Shown: positions 7,782 through 16,336 of the stretch, in pieces
How positions within the stretch are numbered: the stretch's first letter is position 1
Layout of the letters: each line of letters opens with the position of its first letter
Origin: Jatrophihabitans sp.
GTDB taxonomy: Bacteria > Actinomycetota > Actinomycetes > Mycobacteriales > Jatrophihabitantaceae
Length of the DNA stretch: 64,000 bases
Reading direction: 5' to 3'
Assembly: GCA_036399055.1 (NCBI GenBank)
Contig: DASWNX010000021.1
Location: 1 to 64,000 of the forward strand
The notes under the pieces: model-generated
Databases searched by the model: none
What the model saw: only the letters and a program-made list of their open reading frames with translations
What the model was told of the DNA's origin: nothing
Position numbers and translations under genes: made by a program

Positions 7782-8263
7782 CGGGCGATGACCCGGAAGT
7801 CGTCGACGTGCACCAGATAGCGGCCGATGACGGTCACCCCGCGCCCGGACAACAGGGTAGGCACCGCCGGCAGCGGCTGATGTCTGACCACGCAGATCGC
7901 GAACACCGACGCCGGCGCCAGCGACGGCGTCGTCGCCGGGCCTCGGCAGTCCGCGCCGGCTTCGACGTAGCGCACCTGCACCTCGGCCGGAGTCAGACCC
8001 TGACCGCGCAAGGCGGCCCGCAACGCGGCCTGCGCCCGAACCTCGGCCTGCGCGGCAGTGTCCGACGTGGCGATCGCCCGCCCGACATCGCGGGCGGCGT
8101 TAGTGGTCGCCAACCGGCTGCGCTGCACCACCGCGACCGCCACGATCAGGTAGATCAACGGCGCCAGCACCAGCACCGCCACAAAGACGAACTCGATGAT
8201 CGCGCTGGCCTGCTCACCCGTGCGCCGCAGCTCGTCGAACCGTCGCTGTAGGAGTGATCTCAC
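7778..8263 (-). CDS. TadE-family minor pilin
   Basis: Start taken at GTG 8263, which overlaps the previous stop as GTGA; 161 residues. A TadE signature is present near the N-terminus (GEQASAIIEF before a long hydrophobic helix, FVAVLVLAPLIYLIVAVAVV), followed by a periplasmic/extracellular domain with two cysteines (ADCRGP and AICVV). TadE proteins are processed pseudopilins needed for Flp pilus assembly. The locus order (ATPase, two TadB/TadC proteins, Flp-like, TadE, TadE, TadG-like) is that of actinobacterial type IVb pili. Confidence 0.85.
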   Translation of the reverse strand: MRSLLQRRFDELRRTGEQASAIIEFVFVAVLVLAPLIYLIVAVAVVQRSRLATTNAARDVGRAIATSDTAAQAEVRAQAALRAALRGQGLTPAEVQVRYVEAGADCRGPATTPSLAPASVFAICVVRHQPLPAVPTLLSGRGVTVIGRYLVHVDDFRVIAR

Positions 8264-8676
8264 GGGTCGTCCTTGAGTGACTGCCCGCTGACATCGACTC
8301 TCACCAGCGCGCCGATCGGCAGGAAGACCGATCTGATCGTCCCCCGGCATCGCACCTCGGCGGTCACCAGACCGCTGCCAACCTCAGCGACCAGGCCTCC
8401 TGCGCAGGGCAACCGCCGAGCCATTCCCGGGCTCAGCGCCTGGCTCAGCAACGCCGCGGCGCGCTCACCGCCGGCCTGCGCCGGCACACCGGCGTTCGCG
8501 GCATAGCGGGCCCCGTCAGCAGCCGCCGCCGAGGCCACCGACCGGACGTAGAACACCGCCGCGACCTGCACCACCGCGAACAGAAGCATCACCAGCAGCA
8601 CCGACATCAAACAGAATTCGGCCACAGCGGAGCCGCGATCATCGGTCAGGCTCCGCGCCCTACGGCGATCGGCCAC
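8260..8676 (-). CDS. TadE-family pilus protein
   Basis: A GTG start at 8676, only five bases after the Flp-like gene. The 138-residue product begins with a basic stretch and DDRGSAVAEF, the typical TadE processing region, then a hydrophobic helix (CLMSVLLVMLLFAVVQVAAVFYV) and a compact extracellular domain with two cysteines (LPCAGG, EVRCRG) likely paired. It probably acts as a minor pilin priming or stabilising the Flp fibre. Confidence 0.85.
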   Translation of the reverse strand: MADRRRARSLTDDRGSAVAEFCLMSVLLVMLLFAVVQVAAVFYVRSVASAAAADGARYAANAGVPAQAGGERAAALLSQALSPGMARRLPCAGGLVAEVGSGLVTAEVRCRGTIRSVFLPIGALVRVDVSGQSLKDDP

Positions 8677-8681
8677 TGCCT

Positions 8682-8906
8682 TCAGTTGCCGGTCTCGCCG
8701 GTCACCGAGTCGATCGCGTTGCTGACCGCATCGGTGATCTTGGCCTTGAAGACGCCGAAGATCACCACCACCAAGCCCGCCGACATCACCGTGACCATCA
8801 CCCAGCCCGGCACGTCGCCGCGGTCGGAGTCCGAGCCCCGCAGCCGGCGCTGCGCGCGCAGGTAACCGTTGCCGAACCAGGCGGCCAGCAACTGCGCCTG
8901 AACCAT
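8682..8906 (-). CDS. Flp-like pilin subunit (DUF4244-type)
   Basis: This 74-residue protein sits where actinobacterial tad loci encode the Flp/DUF4244 subunit. It has a charged leader (about 1-34, RRLRGSDSDRGDVPG) and a single hydrophobic helix (WVMVTVMSAGLVVVIFGVF, about 35-53), then a short polar tail. The leader-plus-helix layout is that of a type IVb prepilin, though a classical G/E-F processing site is not evident. It is the likely major structural subunit of the pilus. Confidence 0.8.
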   Translation of the reverse strand: MVQAQLLAAWFGNGYLRAQRRLRGSDSDRGDVPGWVMVTVMSAGLVVVIFGVFKAKITDAVSNAIDSVTGETGN

Positions 8907-8970
8907 GTCTGTGTTCCCCTTTCCTCAGCCCGCGAGCGCGTGCCGTTCCTTGTGGTCGCCTATTCAGCGG

Positions 8971-9915
8971 TTATTTGGTGAGCGAGACCAGCGTCAGCAG
9001 TCCCGGGTAGAGCGCGAACAGCACCGTCACCGGCAGGATCAAAAACACCACCGGCACCATCATCTGCAGCTCCTTGCGGCCGCCGGCTTCCAGCAGCGCC
9101 CGCTTGGAGAACTCCCGGACGTCGGCCGCCTGGGCGCGCAGCACCTCCGCCAGCGGCGTGCCGCGCTCGATGGCGACCAGCAATCCCTGGATGAACCTGC
9201 TGAACGGTTCCAAGGTGGTCCGCTCGGCCAGCTCGCCCAGCGCCCTGGTGATCGGCTTGCCGGCCTTGGCCTCGTCCAGCACGCCCTGCAGGTCTCGGGT
9301 CAGCTCGCCGCGGGTCAACCGGCACACCCGCTGCATCGCGTCGATCGGCGCCTCGCCGGCCAGCACGGCCAGGGCGAGCAGGTCCGCGATCACCGGGAAC
9401 TCCGCGAGCATCGCCCGCTCGCGACGGTGGACCTGCTGGGTGAGCCACCAGTCCCGGGCCAGCACTCCGCCGGCCGCGCCGATCAGCGCCGCGCCGGCGA
9501 TCAGAACCGGGTCGAGGCCACCGCGCAGGTAGGTCAGGCCCGTCAAGCCGACAGCGCCGCCGACCATGCCGAGGCCACCCCAGACCACCTGCTCCATCCG
9601 GAAGTCCTCGACGTCGGCGACCAGCCCCAGGCCTGCGAGCCGGCGACGCACCGATGCCGCACCACCGACCACCCGGTCCAGCCAGCGAACCAGGCCGACA
9701 GCCGCCGGGCCGAGCAACCGCCGCGCCACGTCCAGCGGCGCCGGAGGACCGGCCGAGCGGGCCAACAGCCGCGACGGAGCGGGGGTGTCGGCGAGATAGG
9801 GCGCGATCCGGTCGCTGAGCCGGATCACCCTCATCGGCGGAGCGGATCGAATGGCCAGCAGGGCGCCGAGCGCTGCCATCAGGCCGAGGCCGGCGCCCAG
9901 CCACCAGCTGGTCAT
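8971..9915 (-). CDS. tadC: TadC-type pilus assembly membrane protein (GspF domain)
   Basis: Start set at ATG 9915 (MTSWWLGAGLGLMAALGALL), downstream of the tadB stop; 314 residues. It has an N-terminal helix, paired helices in the middle (about 120-160) and a C-terminal pair (MMVPVVFLILPVTVLFALYPGLLTL). The GspF/T2SSF core contains the ALGELAERT and FIQGLLVAIERGTPLAEVLRAQA region. It forms the inner-membrane platform with TadB on which the TadA ATPase acts. Confidence 0.9.
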   Translation of the reverse strand: MTSWWLGAGLGLMAALGALLAIRSAPPMRVIRLSDRIAPYLADTPAPSRLLARSAGPPAPLDVARRLLGPAAVGLVRWLDRVVGGAASVRRRLAGLGLVADVEDFRMEQVVWGGLGMVGGAVGLTGLTYLRGGLDPVLIAGAALIGAAGGVLARDWWLTQQVHRRERAMLAEFPVIADLLALAVLAGEAPIDAMQRVCRLTRGELTRDLQGVLDEAKAGKPITRALGELAERTTLEPFSRFIQGLLVAIERGTPLAEVLRAQAADVREFSKRALLEAGGRKELQMMVPVVFLILPVTVLFALYPGLLTLVSLTK

Positions 9916-9958
9916 CGCGACACCCGTGTCACCGCAGCACTGCTCATCGCAGCTCGGG

Positions 9959-10816
9959 TCATCGCAACACCCTGGGCTCTTCGGGCAGCCGGCCGATCCG
10001 CACCATGATCCGGTATGCCAGCAGGCACACCGCCGCGCCGATGCCCAGCAGCAGCACGCCGCCGGAGGAGTCGAAGGTCTGCAGCGTCGAGGACTGGGTT
10101 CCCAGCAACAGCAACACGATCCACGGCGCGGCGACCGCGAGCCGGGCCGCGCTGACCGTCCAGCCCTGACGGGTCTCCAACTCGGCGCGGGTCCGCGCGT
10201 CGGCTCGCAGCAGCTCCGACAGCGTGCGCAACACGGTGCCGAGATCACTGCCACCCACCTCGCGAGCCACCCGCAGCGTCTCGCACACCCGGTCCCCCAC
10301 CGGGTCGGCCAGGTCGTGCTTCAACGCGTTCAGGCATTCGGCGAACCGGCCGCTTGCGCGGTAGGAGACGCCGAACCGCGCGAACGCCGGGCGCAACGGC
10401 TCCGGCCCGCGGACACCGAGGCCGGACACCCCTTCAGGCAGGGACATTCCGGCCCGGACGGCTGAGGCGAGGTTGTCGATGGCCTCAGGCCACAGCTCGC
10501 GCAGCGCGACCTGGCGGCGCTGGCGCATCCGCCGCACGACAGCCAGCGGCCCGAGAAAGGCGAACACGGTGAAGCAGGCGGCGACGGCCAGGGTTCCGGT
10601 GATCAGCTGCACGAGCAACCCGGCCAGCGCCGCCGAGATCACCTGCAGGCTGAGCAGCTGCGCCGAGCTGACCGACTCGACGCCGGCCTGCCGGATCAGC
10701 TCGTCCCGGCGCGTCGACCAGCCCAGACGAGCCGGGTCGCGCCGCGGCGCTCGAGGACCGCTGCGCCAGATCAGCAGCAAGCCGACGCCCGCGAGCAGGC
10801 CGATGAATGCGCCCAT
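9959..10816 (-). CDS. tadB: TadB-type pilus assembly membrane protein (GspF domain)
   Basis: Start at ATG 10816, one base after the tadA stop; an upstream in-frame start would overlap tadA. The 285-residue product has an N-terminal helix (GAFIGLLAGVGLLLIW), two central helices (about 75-110), a cytoplasmic T2SSF domain (LPEGVSGLGVRGPEPLRPAF; REVGGSDLGTVLRTLSELLR), and a C-terminal pair of helices (WIVLLLLG ... GVLLLGIGAAVCLLAYRIM). It is the platform partner of TadC. Confidence 0.9.
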   Translation of the reverse strand: MGAFIGLLAGVGLLLIWRSGPRAPRRDPARLGWSTRRDELIRQAGVESVSSAQLLSLQVISAALAGLLVQLITGTLAVAACFTVFAFLGPLAVVRRMRQRRQVALRELWPEAIDNLASAVRAGMSLPEGVSGLGVRGPEPLRPAFARFGVSYRASGRFAECLNALKHDLADPVGDRVCETLRVAREVGGSDLGTVLRTLSELLRADARTRAELETRQGWTVSAARLAVAAPWIVLLLLGTQSSTLQTFDSSGGVLLLGIGAAVCLLAYRIMVRIGRLPEEPRVLR

Positions 10817-10817
10817 C

Positions 10818-12107
10818 TCAGGCTCTCGCCCGTGCGGCGCCGGCGGCCATGGCCGGAGCGCCACGGTCTGAGCGCTCGTCCTGCCCGAGCAGCTCGGCCA
10901 GGTCGTGACCGGCCTGCTCGTAGCGCTCTTGATGCGGCGGGTAGCCGTCGCCGCGACGCAGTCGGCCCTGCCGGTGACCGAAGATCTCCGACGTCTCGAT
11001 CACCTCGCCCTCGGCCCGTCCGGTGACCGCGACGATCTCGCGGACCCGGCGCTGACCCCGGTGGTCTGCGCCCAGGTGCACCACCAGGTCGACCGAGGCG
11101 GCAACCGTCGGAACGACGAACGCGGCGCTGACGTTCTCACCGGCCAGCAGCGGCAGGGTGCACATCTTCACCAGCGCCTCCCGGGCGGAGTTGGCGTGCA
11201 GCGTGCACATGCCTGGCAGTCCGGAGTTCAGCGCGATCAACAGGTCCAGGCACTCCTCCTGCCGGACCTCGCCGACGATGATCCGGTTGGGACGCATCCG
11301 CAGCGCCTCTTTGACCAGCCGGCGCAGGGTGATCTCACCGGTTCCCTCCAGGTTGGGCTGCCGGGTCTGCATCGACACCACGTCGGGCAGCGGCACCTGC
11401 AACTCGAACACTTCCTCGGCAGTGATCACCCGCTCGGTGGCCGGGATCGCCGCGCACAGCGCGTTGAGCATGGTGGTCTTGCCGGCCTGGGTGCTGCCCG
11501 ACACCAGCACGTTCAGCCCGGCGGCGACCGAGGCCTCCAGGAAGCGGGCCGCCTGCTCGGGCAGCGACCCCAGCCGGACCAGCTCGTCCAGGCCGGCGAC
11601 GCCGATCACGAACTTGCGGATGTTGACCGCCATATGCAGACGGGTGATGGACGGGATGACGACGTGCAACCGGGAGCCGTCGGGCAGTTGCGCGTCGACG
11701 AAGGGCGCGCTGAGATCGAGGCGGCGACCGGACAGGCGCAGCATCCGCTCGACCAGGTCGGCGACCTCGTCGCTGGTGAGGATGACCGTGGTCAGCTGGG
11801 AGCGGCCGTGCCGGGCGATGAACACCCGGCCGGGCTCGTTGATCCAGATCTCCTCGACCGCCGGGTCGTCGAAGTACTGCTGCAACGGCCCGAAGCCGGC
11901 CACCTGGTCGAACACGGTGCGGGCAGCGGTCTCGGCATCACCGAGCGGCGGCAGCGCTGACATCGCGGCCCGGTCGAGGTAATCAGTGAGCACCTCGTCC
12001 ACCAGCCGCCGGGTCGCCTCCGGCTCCAGCACCGGATCGAGCTGCCGGCGGCGCACCAGCTCGCGAACTTCACCCTCGACGATCGACTGCGCGGTCGCCA
12101 CCCTCAC
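10818..12107 (-). CDS. tadA: TadA/CpaF secretion ATPase
   Basis: This 429-residue type II/IV secretion ATPase has an N-terminal helical domain, a Walker A at about 203-212 (SGSTQAGKTT), an Asp-box/Walker B region (RIIVGEVR about 275-282) and the His box TLHANS (about 302-307). It powers assembly of the Flp pilus by TadB/TadC. GTG 12107 is used; a GTG two codons later is possible. It heads the seven-gene minus-strand operon. No CpaE/Ssd-like gene is visible upstream, where the family's M. tuberculosis locus has one. A frameshifted 5' copy is at 6965-7233. Confidence 0.92.
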   Translation of the reverse strand: MRVATAQSIVEGEVRELVRRRQLDPVLEPEATRRLVDEVLTDYLDRAAMSALPPLGDAETAARTVFDQVAGFGPLQQYFDDPAVEEIWINEPGRVFIARHGRSQLTTVILTSDEVADLVERMLRLSGRRLDLSAPFVDAQLPDGSRLHVVIPSITRLHMAVNIRKFVIGVAGLDELVRLGSLPEQAARFLEASVAAGLNVLVSGSTQAGKTTMLNALCAAIPATERVITAEEVFELQVPLPDVVSMQTRQPNLEGTGEITLRRLVKEALRMRPNRIIVGEVRQEECLDLLIALNSGLPGMCTLHANSAREALVKMCTLPLLAGENVSAAFVVPTVAASVDLVVHLGADHRGQRRVREIVAVTGRAEGEVIETSEIFGHRQGRLRRGDGYPPHQERYEQAGHDLAELLGQDERSDRGAPAMAAGAARARA

Positions 12108-12202
12108 CCCCGGTCGGTTCCAAGATCAACCGGGGCAGCTTAAACGACCGATTGCGCAGCCTTGCGCTTAGAGACGGATTTGTGGATAACCATCCAAGAG
12201 AG

Positions 12203-12217
12203 TAGACGGTCCGTCTA
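12203..12217. promoter_or_regulatory. 15-bp perfect palindrome, operator-like
   Basis: TAGACGG-T-CCGTCTA is a perfect 7-base inverted repeat around one base. The one-base centre makes a hairpin unlikely and fits a dimeric repressor site; the AGACGG/CCGTCT half-sites resemble those of TetR-family regulators. It lies between the tadA start and the hydrolase stop. No TetR gene is in the window. Confidence 0.45.
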
Positions 12218-12222
12218 AGGGA

Positions 12223-13029
12223 TCACGCGCTCAAGGGCTGGGGTCTCAGCTGAGACACGATCAAATCGGGTGCCATATCGATGGCGTCGTGACCGCACCC
12301 GGGAAGTGCTAGGACCTCGGCCGATGGCGCGGCATCGGTAATGGCCGCGGTGACAGCGCCGGCCCAGGCTGGGCTGTGGTCCCCGAGCAACAGGGTTATG
12401 GGGCAATCCAGGTCCCGGGCCAGGGCGGCGGGGTCAACGCGGCTAAGGGCATGGGCCTCGCGCGGCAGGGTGGCTGACACGACCGCTAGGACGTCGTATC
12501 CCATCGGGGCCCGACGCAGCGCGTCGATCTCCTCTGGTCTCAGACCGATCACCTCGCTCAGGAAGCTCACCATTGCGGGGCCGGGCTGTCCGTTGTTGAT
12601 CAGCGCCGTTGCCCGCCTCACCCACTCCTCGGGGACCGTCGGAGGACCGGGCGGCTCGTAAAGCAGCATCCGGCCGATCAACGCGCCGAGACCTCGAACG
12701 CCGAGCGCGCAGGTAGCACCGTAGCTGTGGGCGAACACATGGACGGGCGTCGACGCCGCGGCTGCCACGGCGACGATGACCGCGGCGATGTCGGCGTACT
12801 CCTGCTCGATCCGGTACTCGTGGTGGTCGCCGCTCGTGCCTCGACCGCGCCGGTCCATCGCGGTCACCTGGAAGGAGTCGGTCAACGCTTCCCACAGCGG
12901 CGCCCACCGCTCGATCTGCCCGAAGCCGCCATGCACGAGCACCAGCGGTGGTCCCGATCCTGAGGTGAGCGTGCCGATCGGCACCCCACCCTCGCCGGCC
13001 ACCGAGCCTCTGATGCCGTCCACAGCCAC
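12223..13029 (-). CDS. alpha/beta hydrolase
   Basis: This 268-residue alpha/beta-hydrolase has an oxyanion/HGG region (LVLVHGGFGQ), the nucleophile elbow AHSYGA (Ser about 102), an acid residue in LLLGDHSP and the catalytic His in GCGHDAID. RRGRGTSGD is the usual loop after strand 4. The cytoplasmic protein likely cleaves an ester or C-C bond of a small molecule; the substrate cannot be deduced. GTG start at 13029. It is a single gene between the tad locus and a secreted-protein remnant. Confidence 0.88.
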   Translation of the reverse strand: MAVDGIRGSVAGEGGVPIGTLTSGSGPPLVLVHGGFGQIERWAPLWEALTDSFQVTAMDRRGRGTSGDHHEYRIEQEYADIAAVIVAVAAAASTPVHVFAHSYGATCALGVRGLGALIGRMLLYEPPGPPTVPEEWVRRATALINNGQPGPAMVSFLSEVIGLRPEEIDALRRAPMGYDVLAVVSATLPREAHALSRVDPAALARDLDCPITLLLGDHSPAWAGAVTAAITDAAPSAEVLALPGCGHDAIDMAPDLIVSQLRPQPLSA

Positions 13030-13169
13030 ACCACCTGCGATAAGTTACGCCTGCCTGCGCGGCGCACAGCCTGTTGAGTGTAAGCCCTCGCCGGTGGGAG
13101 AAGCCTCAGCCCAGCGCGGGGTGAACGGGGTCATGTGCAGCCGCTACCTGAGCAGGACGACGGGGACGG

Positions 13170-13473
13170 CGATGATGTGCCGGCCATCCAGGTGACCGGC
13201 CGGTTGACCGGCTGCACGCCGGGTACCGACAACTACGGCGAGAGCACCACGGTGGAGCAGGACGGCCACATCCTGAGCGAGTCGGGCGACCATGCCGGAT
13301 CGGGCCTGGTCTCGTGCTCGAACCCGCGGGATCCACGGTCGGAACCGACCCGATCTATGCCCGCAGCGGCACCCCCGGTACACCCGGGACGGGTCCGGAT
13401 CACCATGACCGTGCAGAGTTACTCCACCTCCGTCAAATTCTCCGTGACCCGCTGGGCCACCGTTCCCGGCTGA
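13170..13473 (+). pseudogene. 5'-truncated, frameshifted copy of the secreted protein at 16337-16801
   Basis: From VPAIQVTG through GCTPGTDNYGESTTVEQDGHIL and, after a short out-of-frame stretch (GSTVGTDPIYA in another frame), to GRVRITMTV ... SVTRWATVPG and a stop, this matches residues ~57-154 of the intact paralogue 3 kb downstream. The signal peptide and N-terminal third are absent. Two compensating frame changes lie near 13317-13385. The upstream 35 codons in frame are unrelated. Confidence 0.8.
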
Positions 13474-13764
13474 CCCGGTTCACGTCAACTGCCTAGCGGG
13501 CGGGACCCCGCTGTCGAAGCGGTCGCAGGTGCGCGACCGTCTCACACCTTGTCAGCACTACCCAACCAGGCCAATGAACGCCCCGACCAGTGCAATCTTT
13601 GTGGTCGTGGGCATGGCGTTCCACTGCTGCCGCAGGTTCAGCATTTGAGTCGACCAGCCCCAGCCCGGCACCGATTGAACTGAAGTTCCACTACGGCTCG
13701 CCCTGTCCGTACCGGGCGATGGCCGCAGTGTTGCGGGCCAGCCGGACCCGCGTGCTCGAACGGT

Positions 13765-14028
13765 CTAATCAGTCGATTCAGGTAGGACAACTCTGCCGAC
13801 AAGCCGGCTGCCGCTGCACCACACGGTATGACCTTCCGACACCTGGTATGGATTGCTCTGAGTGGGGGTGCCAACGTAAGCGCCGTCCTTATACAGGTGG
13901 CCGCCACTACACGATAATGAGGCTGCCATCGCTTCGCCCGGCAAGACCGCCATGGTCGCCGCGCACAACGCTCCGACCAGACCGCTCAGCGCGGCAATCC
14001 GACGGCTGCCAGTGCTAACTTTTGTCAT
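13765..14028 (-). CDS. small secreted protein
   Basis: Start at ATG 14028 with AAGGGG upstream at good spacing. The 87-residue product has a signal peptide (basic MTKVSTGSRR, hydrophobic ALSGLVGALCAATMAVL, likely cleavage at AMA-A), leaving a mature chain of about 55 residues. The chain holds two cysteines (SLSCSGGHLYKDGAYVG ... HTVWCSGSRLVG) that may form one disulfide. It lies between the truncated and intact copies of the 16337-16801 family. Function is unknown. Confidence 0.65.
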   Translation of the reverse strand: MTKVSTGSRRIAALSGLVGALCAATMAVLPGEAMAASLSCSGGHLYKDGAYVGTPTQSNPYQVSEGHTVWCSGSRLVGRVVLPESTD

Positions 14029-14340
14029 CGACCAAGCCCCTTTTGTTATGTATTGATACGCCCGAATTAGGACGATACAGTCCGCGGGCCGCAGCGGCGC
14101 AAGCAGGTCAGATGCTTTACCTGCCCATACGAGGCGATGGTCCGACACTGACGCAGCCATCAACCCGAGCAAGCGGTGGTCGGAGTCTTCGCCCACTTCG
14201 AGGCCTACCGACCACGACATGCAGAGCGAGTATCTCGGCATGACCGTCACTTAGACAGTTCGCCTAGTCAAGGCTGAACACATCGAGTCCTGCCCGATCG
14301 CGGCATGAGCGGGCGCTCGTCCTGGCTGGCTCATTGTGGC
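14029..14340. other. 312-base intergenic region without a recognised gene
   Basis: It lies between the start of the small secreted protein gene and the end of the DinB gene, both minus strand, so it should carry the promoter of the former. Reading frames here are short and lack ribosome sites or recognisable similarity. No repeat or RNA structure was noticed. Confidence 0.5.
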
Positions 14341-15072
14341 TCAACGCATACGAGCGAGATCCCGTCGGATGTAGCGCAGGTGCGCCCATTCCTCCTCCAG
14401 GATCACGCGAATGCAGTCACCGACGCTGGGACGCCAGTCGCCGCCGCCCCACGGGTTCTCGCGTTCCTCGGCGAGCAATTCCGCCGTGGCCGTGGCGAGG
14501 AAGTCGGTCACCAACTGCTGTCGCTCGGCCCGCACCGCGAGGACCTCCTCGTAGGCCGGCGGGTCGGCGCGGAAGATCGACATGTCAAAGCCCATCTCGT
14601 CAGCGCCGGTGAAGATCTGACCGATCTCGGAGAACGGCTGCCGCATCCGCAGGATCCCGCCGCGGAGCCAGGCGTCGGTCGCCAGGATGAGGTGCCGCAG
14701 GGTCTGGGCCAAGGACCACTCGTCCTCGACGTGGGCGTCCACCAGGTCCGGCGGCGTGCCCGCCACCGTCGTCTGCCACGCCGACTGCACCGCGACCCAA
14801 CCCTCGCGCAGGCCCGCGGGCGTCTGCGCCTTCTGCAGCTCGCGGCCCGGAAACTGCCGGTTGAGCTCGGCATCCACCAGCGGCGCCACGTCGACCCCAT
14901 TGACGAAGAGGCTGCCGAAGAACAGGTCATGGCTGTCGATGTCGAGTCCGTCCACATCGACGCCGCGCATCGTCACACCGCTGACATCAGAGAATCTCAG
15001 GGTGGCGCCCTTGAAGCTCGCCTTGACGAAACTCGCGCCTTCGAACTCCTTGGTGCCGGAATAGGTCGTCAT
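14341..15072 (-). CDS. DinB-family protein with pentapeptide-like N-terminus
   Basis: This 243-residue protein begins with FEGASFVKASFKGATLRF and ITMRGVDVDGLDI-type pentapeptide-like turns (about 8-45). A four-helix DinB_2 domain follows: WSLAQTLRHLILATDAWLR (His ~136), and near the C-terminus EEEWAHLRYIRRDL (His ~232) supplies another metal ligand. Actinobacterial relatives are cytoplasmic metal-dependent thiol transferases or of unknown role. It stands alone on the minus strand, so its substrate is unknown. Confidence 0.85.
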   Translation of the reverse strand: MTTYSGTKEFEGASFVKASFKGATLRFSDVSGVTMRGVDVDGLDIDSHDLFFGSLFVNGVDVAPLVDAELNRQFPGRELQKAQTPAGLREGWVAVQSAWQTTVAGTPPDLVDAHVEDEWSLAQTLRHLILATDAWLRGGILRMRQPFSEIGQIFTGADEMGFDMSIFRADPPAYEEVLAVRAERQQLVTDFLATATAELLAEERENPWGGGDWRPSVGDCIRVILEEEWAHLRYIRRDLARMR

Positions 15073-15249
15073 CGCCTAATCATCACCGCTGTCGAGGACA
15101 GCCGCGGGACATCGACGCCAACGGCGGCCCTAGACAGGTTCCACGGACTTGCGCCCGATACGGCCTAACCGACGTGAGGAGCGTCGGGATAGGCGAGCGC
15201 ACCTCGGCATGAAAGTGCGCACATCCGCATCAACCTCGCGAACCCATGA

Positions 15250-15543
15250 TCAGCAGGGGCAGACGCAGACCTGATTGATGTAGTCGTAGCAACAGTGCGT
15301 CCCGTCGGGTAAGTCGAAGATCTCGATGTCGACGTCCACCGGCGGGCCGGGAGGAAGGTGCGCCTGCGCGGCCTGCCGCGGCGCGAACTTCAGAGCCACC
15401 TCAGGGCCCAACGTGAGGTCGACGGTCCGTGCGAAGATCAGGGCCATCTCATGAACCCGCACGCTGATCTCCTCCGAAAGCCGACGCATTCTCACGCCAT
15501 CCTCAGGCGTCAGCGGTACGCGCTTCTGTGTCCCATCCGCCAT
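15250..15543 (-). CDS. small protein with Cys-rich C-terminal tail
   Basis: Start at ATG 15543, nine bases after AAGGG; an ATG three codons earlier abuts the ribosome site. The 97-residue product has a charged helical front part (about 10-60) and ends in FDLPDGTHCC ... QVCVCPC, with five cysteines in the last 14 residues. A leader-like helix plus a Cys-rich C-terminus is reminiscent of ribosomal-peptide precursors, but no maturation enzyme is nearby; a metal-binding tail is an equal possibility. It faces the zinc-ribbon gene across a 98-base divergent promoter region. Confidence 0.55.
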   Translation of the reverse strand: MADGTQKRVPLTPEDGVRMRRLSEEISVRVHEMALIFARTVDLTLGPEVALKFAPRQAAQAHLPPGPPVDVDIEIFDLPDGTHCCYDYINQVCVCPC

Positions 15544-15641
15544 GGCTGCCATCCCTTGTGAGTCACCTTATGGTGATGCCACCATTTGCTTTCAAGTATC
15601 GACGTGACGGTCTCATTCGTTTGTACGCGAGGGGGATGGAG

Positions 15642-16127
15642 ATGGCAATAAGCGTTGACCTGAGCGCGCCGCAATTGCGACCCGAAGCCGTCCTTCAGTT
15701 AATAGATCAGCACGCGGCCCAGCGGCCGGCGCAGAACATCCTCTTCAAGGTGAGCGAGCCCGCCTTTCGGCTTCACAGAGGCCGGCTTTCTAACATCGTC
15801 GCTGTGTCGCCGACGGAAGCGGCGCGGATGAACGCCGAGCTGGACGTGTCGGGCTCACCGACGGACTACCTGGTCTCCGGCGCAGAGTGGCGCTGCACGC
15901 AATGCCGGAGATATCTGAACTTCTTCGACATATACGAATCAGGCAAGAATCATCATGACAATGAATTCTTCAAGATCTTCCTTGGCGGCGGGGACTACCA
16001 CATCCAGGTCGCTCGCGAGGCCTCTCTTTTAGAGGTGGCCTGCACCGAATGCGGGACGGTCAACGAGTTGAAAGCGCCTGTCCACTACTCCGGAACTGTC
16101 GGCGGGTCTGCTTACACCTACTTGTGA
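15642..16127 (+). CDS. double-CxxC (zinc-ribbon-like) hypothetical protein
   Basis: The start at ATG 15642 is six bases after GAGGGGG. The 161-residue product has a front domain (VDLSAPQLRPEAVLQLID ...) and two CxxC knuckles, WRCTQCRRY at about 85-93 and ACTECGTVNEL at about 138-148, that together would bind one zinc. YLNFFDIYESGKNHHDNEFF lies between them. It is divergent from the Cys-tailed small protein. No family assigned. Confidence 0.65.
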   Translation: MAISVDLSAPQLRPEAVLQLIDQHAAQRPAQNILFKVSEPAFRLHRGRLSNIVAVSPTEAARMNAELDVSGSPTDYLVSGAEWRCTQCRRYLNFFDIYESGKNHHDNEFFKIFLGGGDYHIQVAREASLLEVACTECGTVNELKAPVHYSGTVGGSAYTYL

Positions 16128-16336
16128 AAGTCGTCCTTGTAGGAGTCGGCGGAATCGCGGGCGCTACTCAACCATCGCCGCGAGCGTCCACCTCGTGCAG
16201 GGCGGGGCGGGTGGTGCAGAGCCGACCCGATGCTGCGTCTCGACCTCCGAATGCCCACGGCCGAGGACAGCGGGTGCGGTCGCTGGTTTAGGCCATTCGA
16301 GGTACAAGCGGAGGGCGAGATGGCAGCATCGCAAGC

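Noticed and set aside
8960-9904. Long alternative frame over tadC and similar antisense frames over accD, uvrA-like and lpdA genes
   Set aside because: High-GC shadow frames: the opposing frames show clear domains and gene overlaps, while these are Arg/Pro/Ala-rich with no motif.
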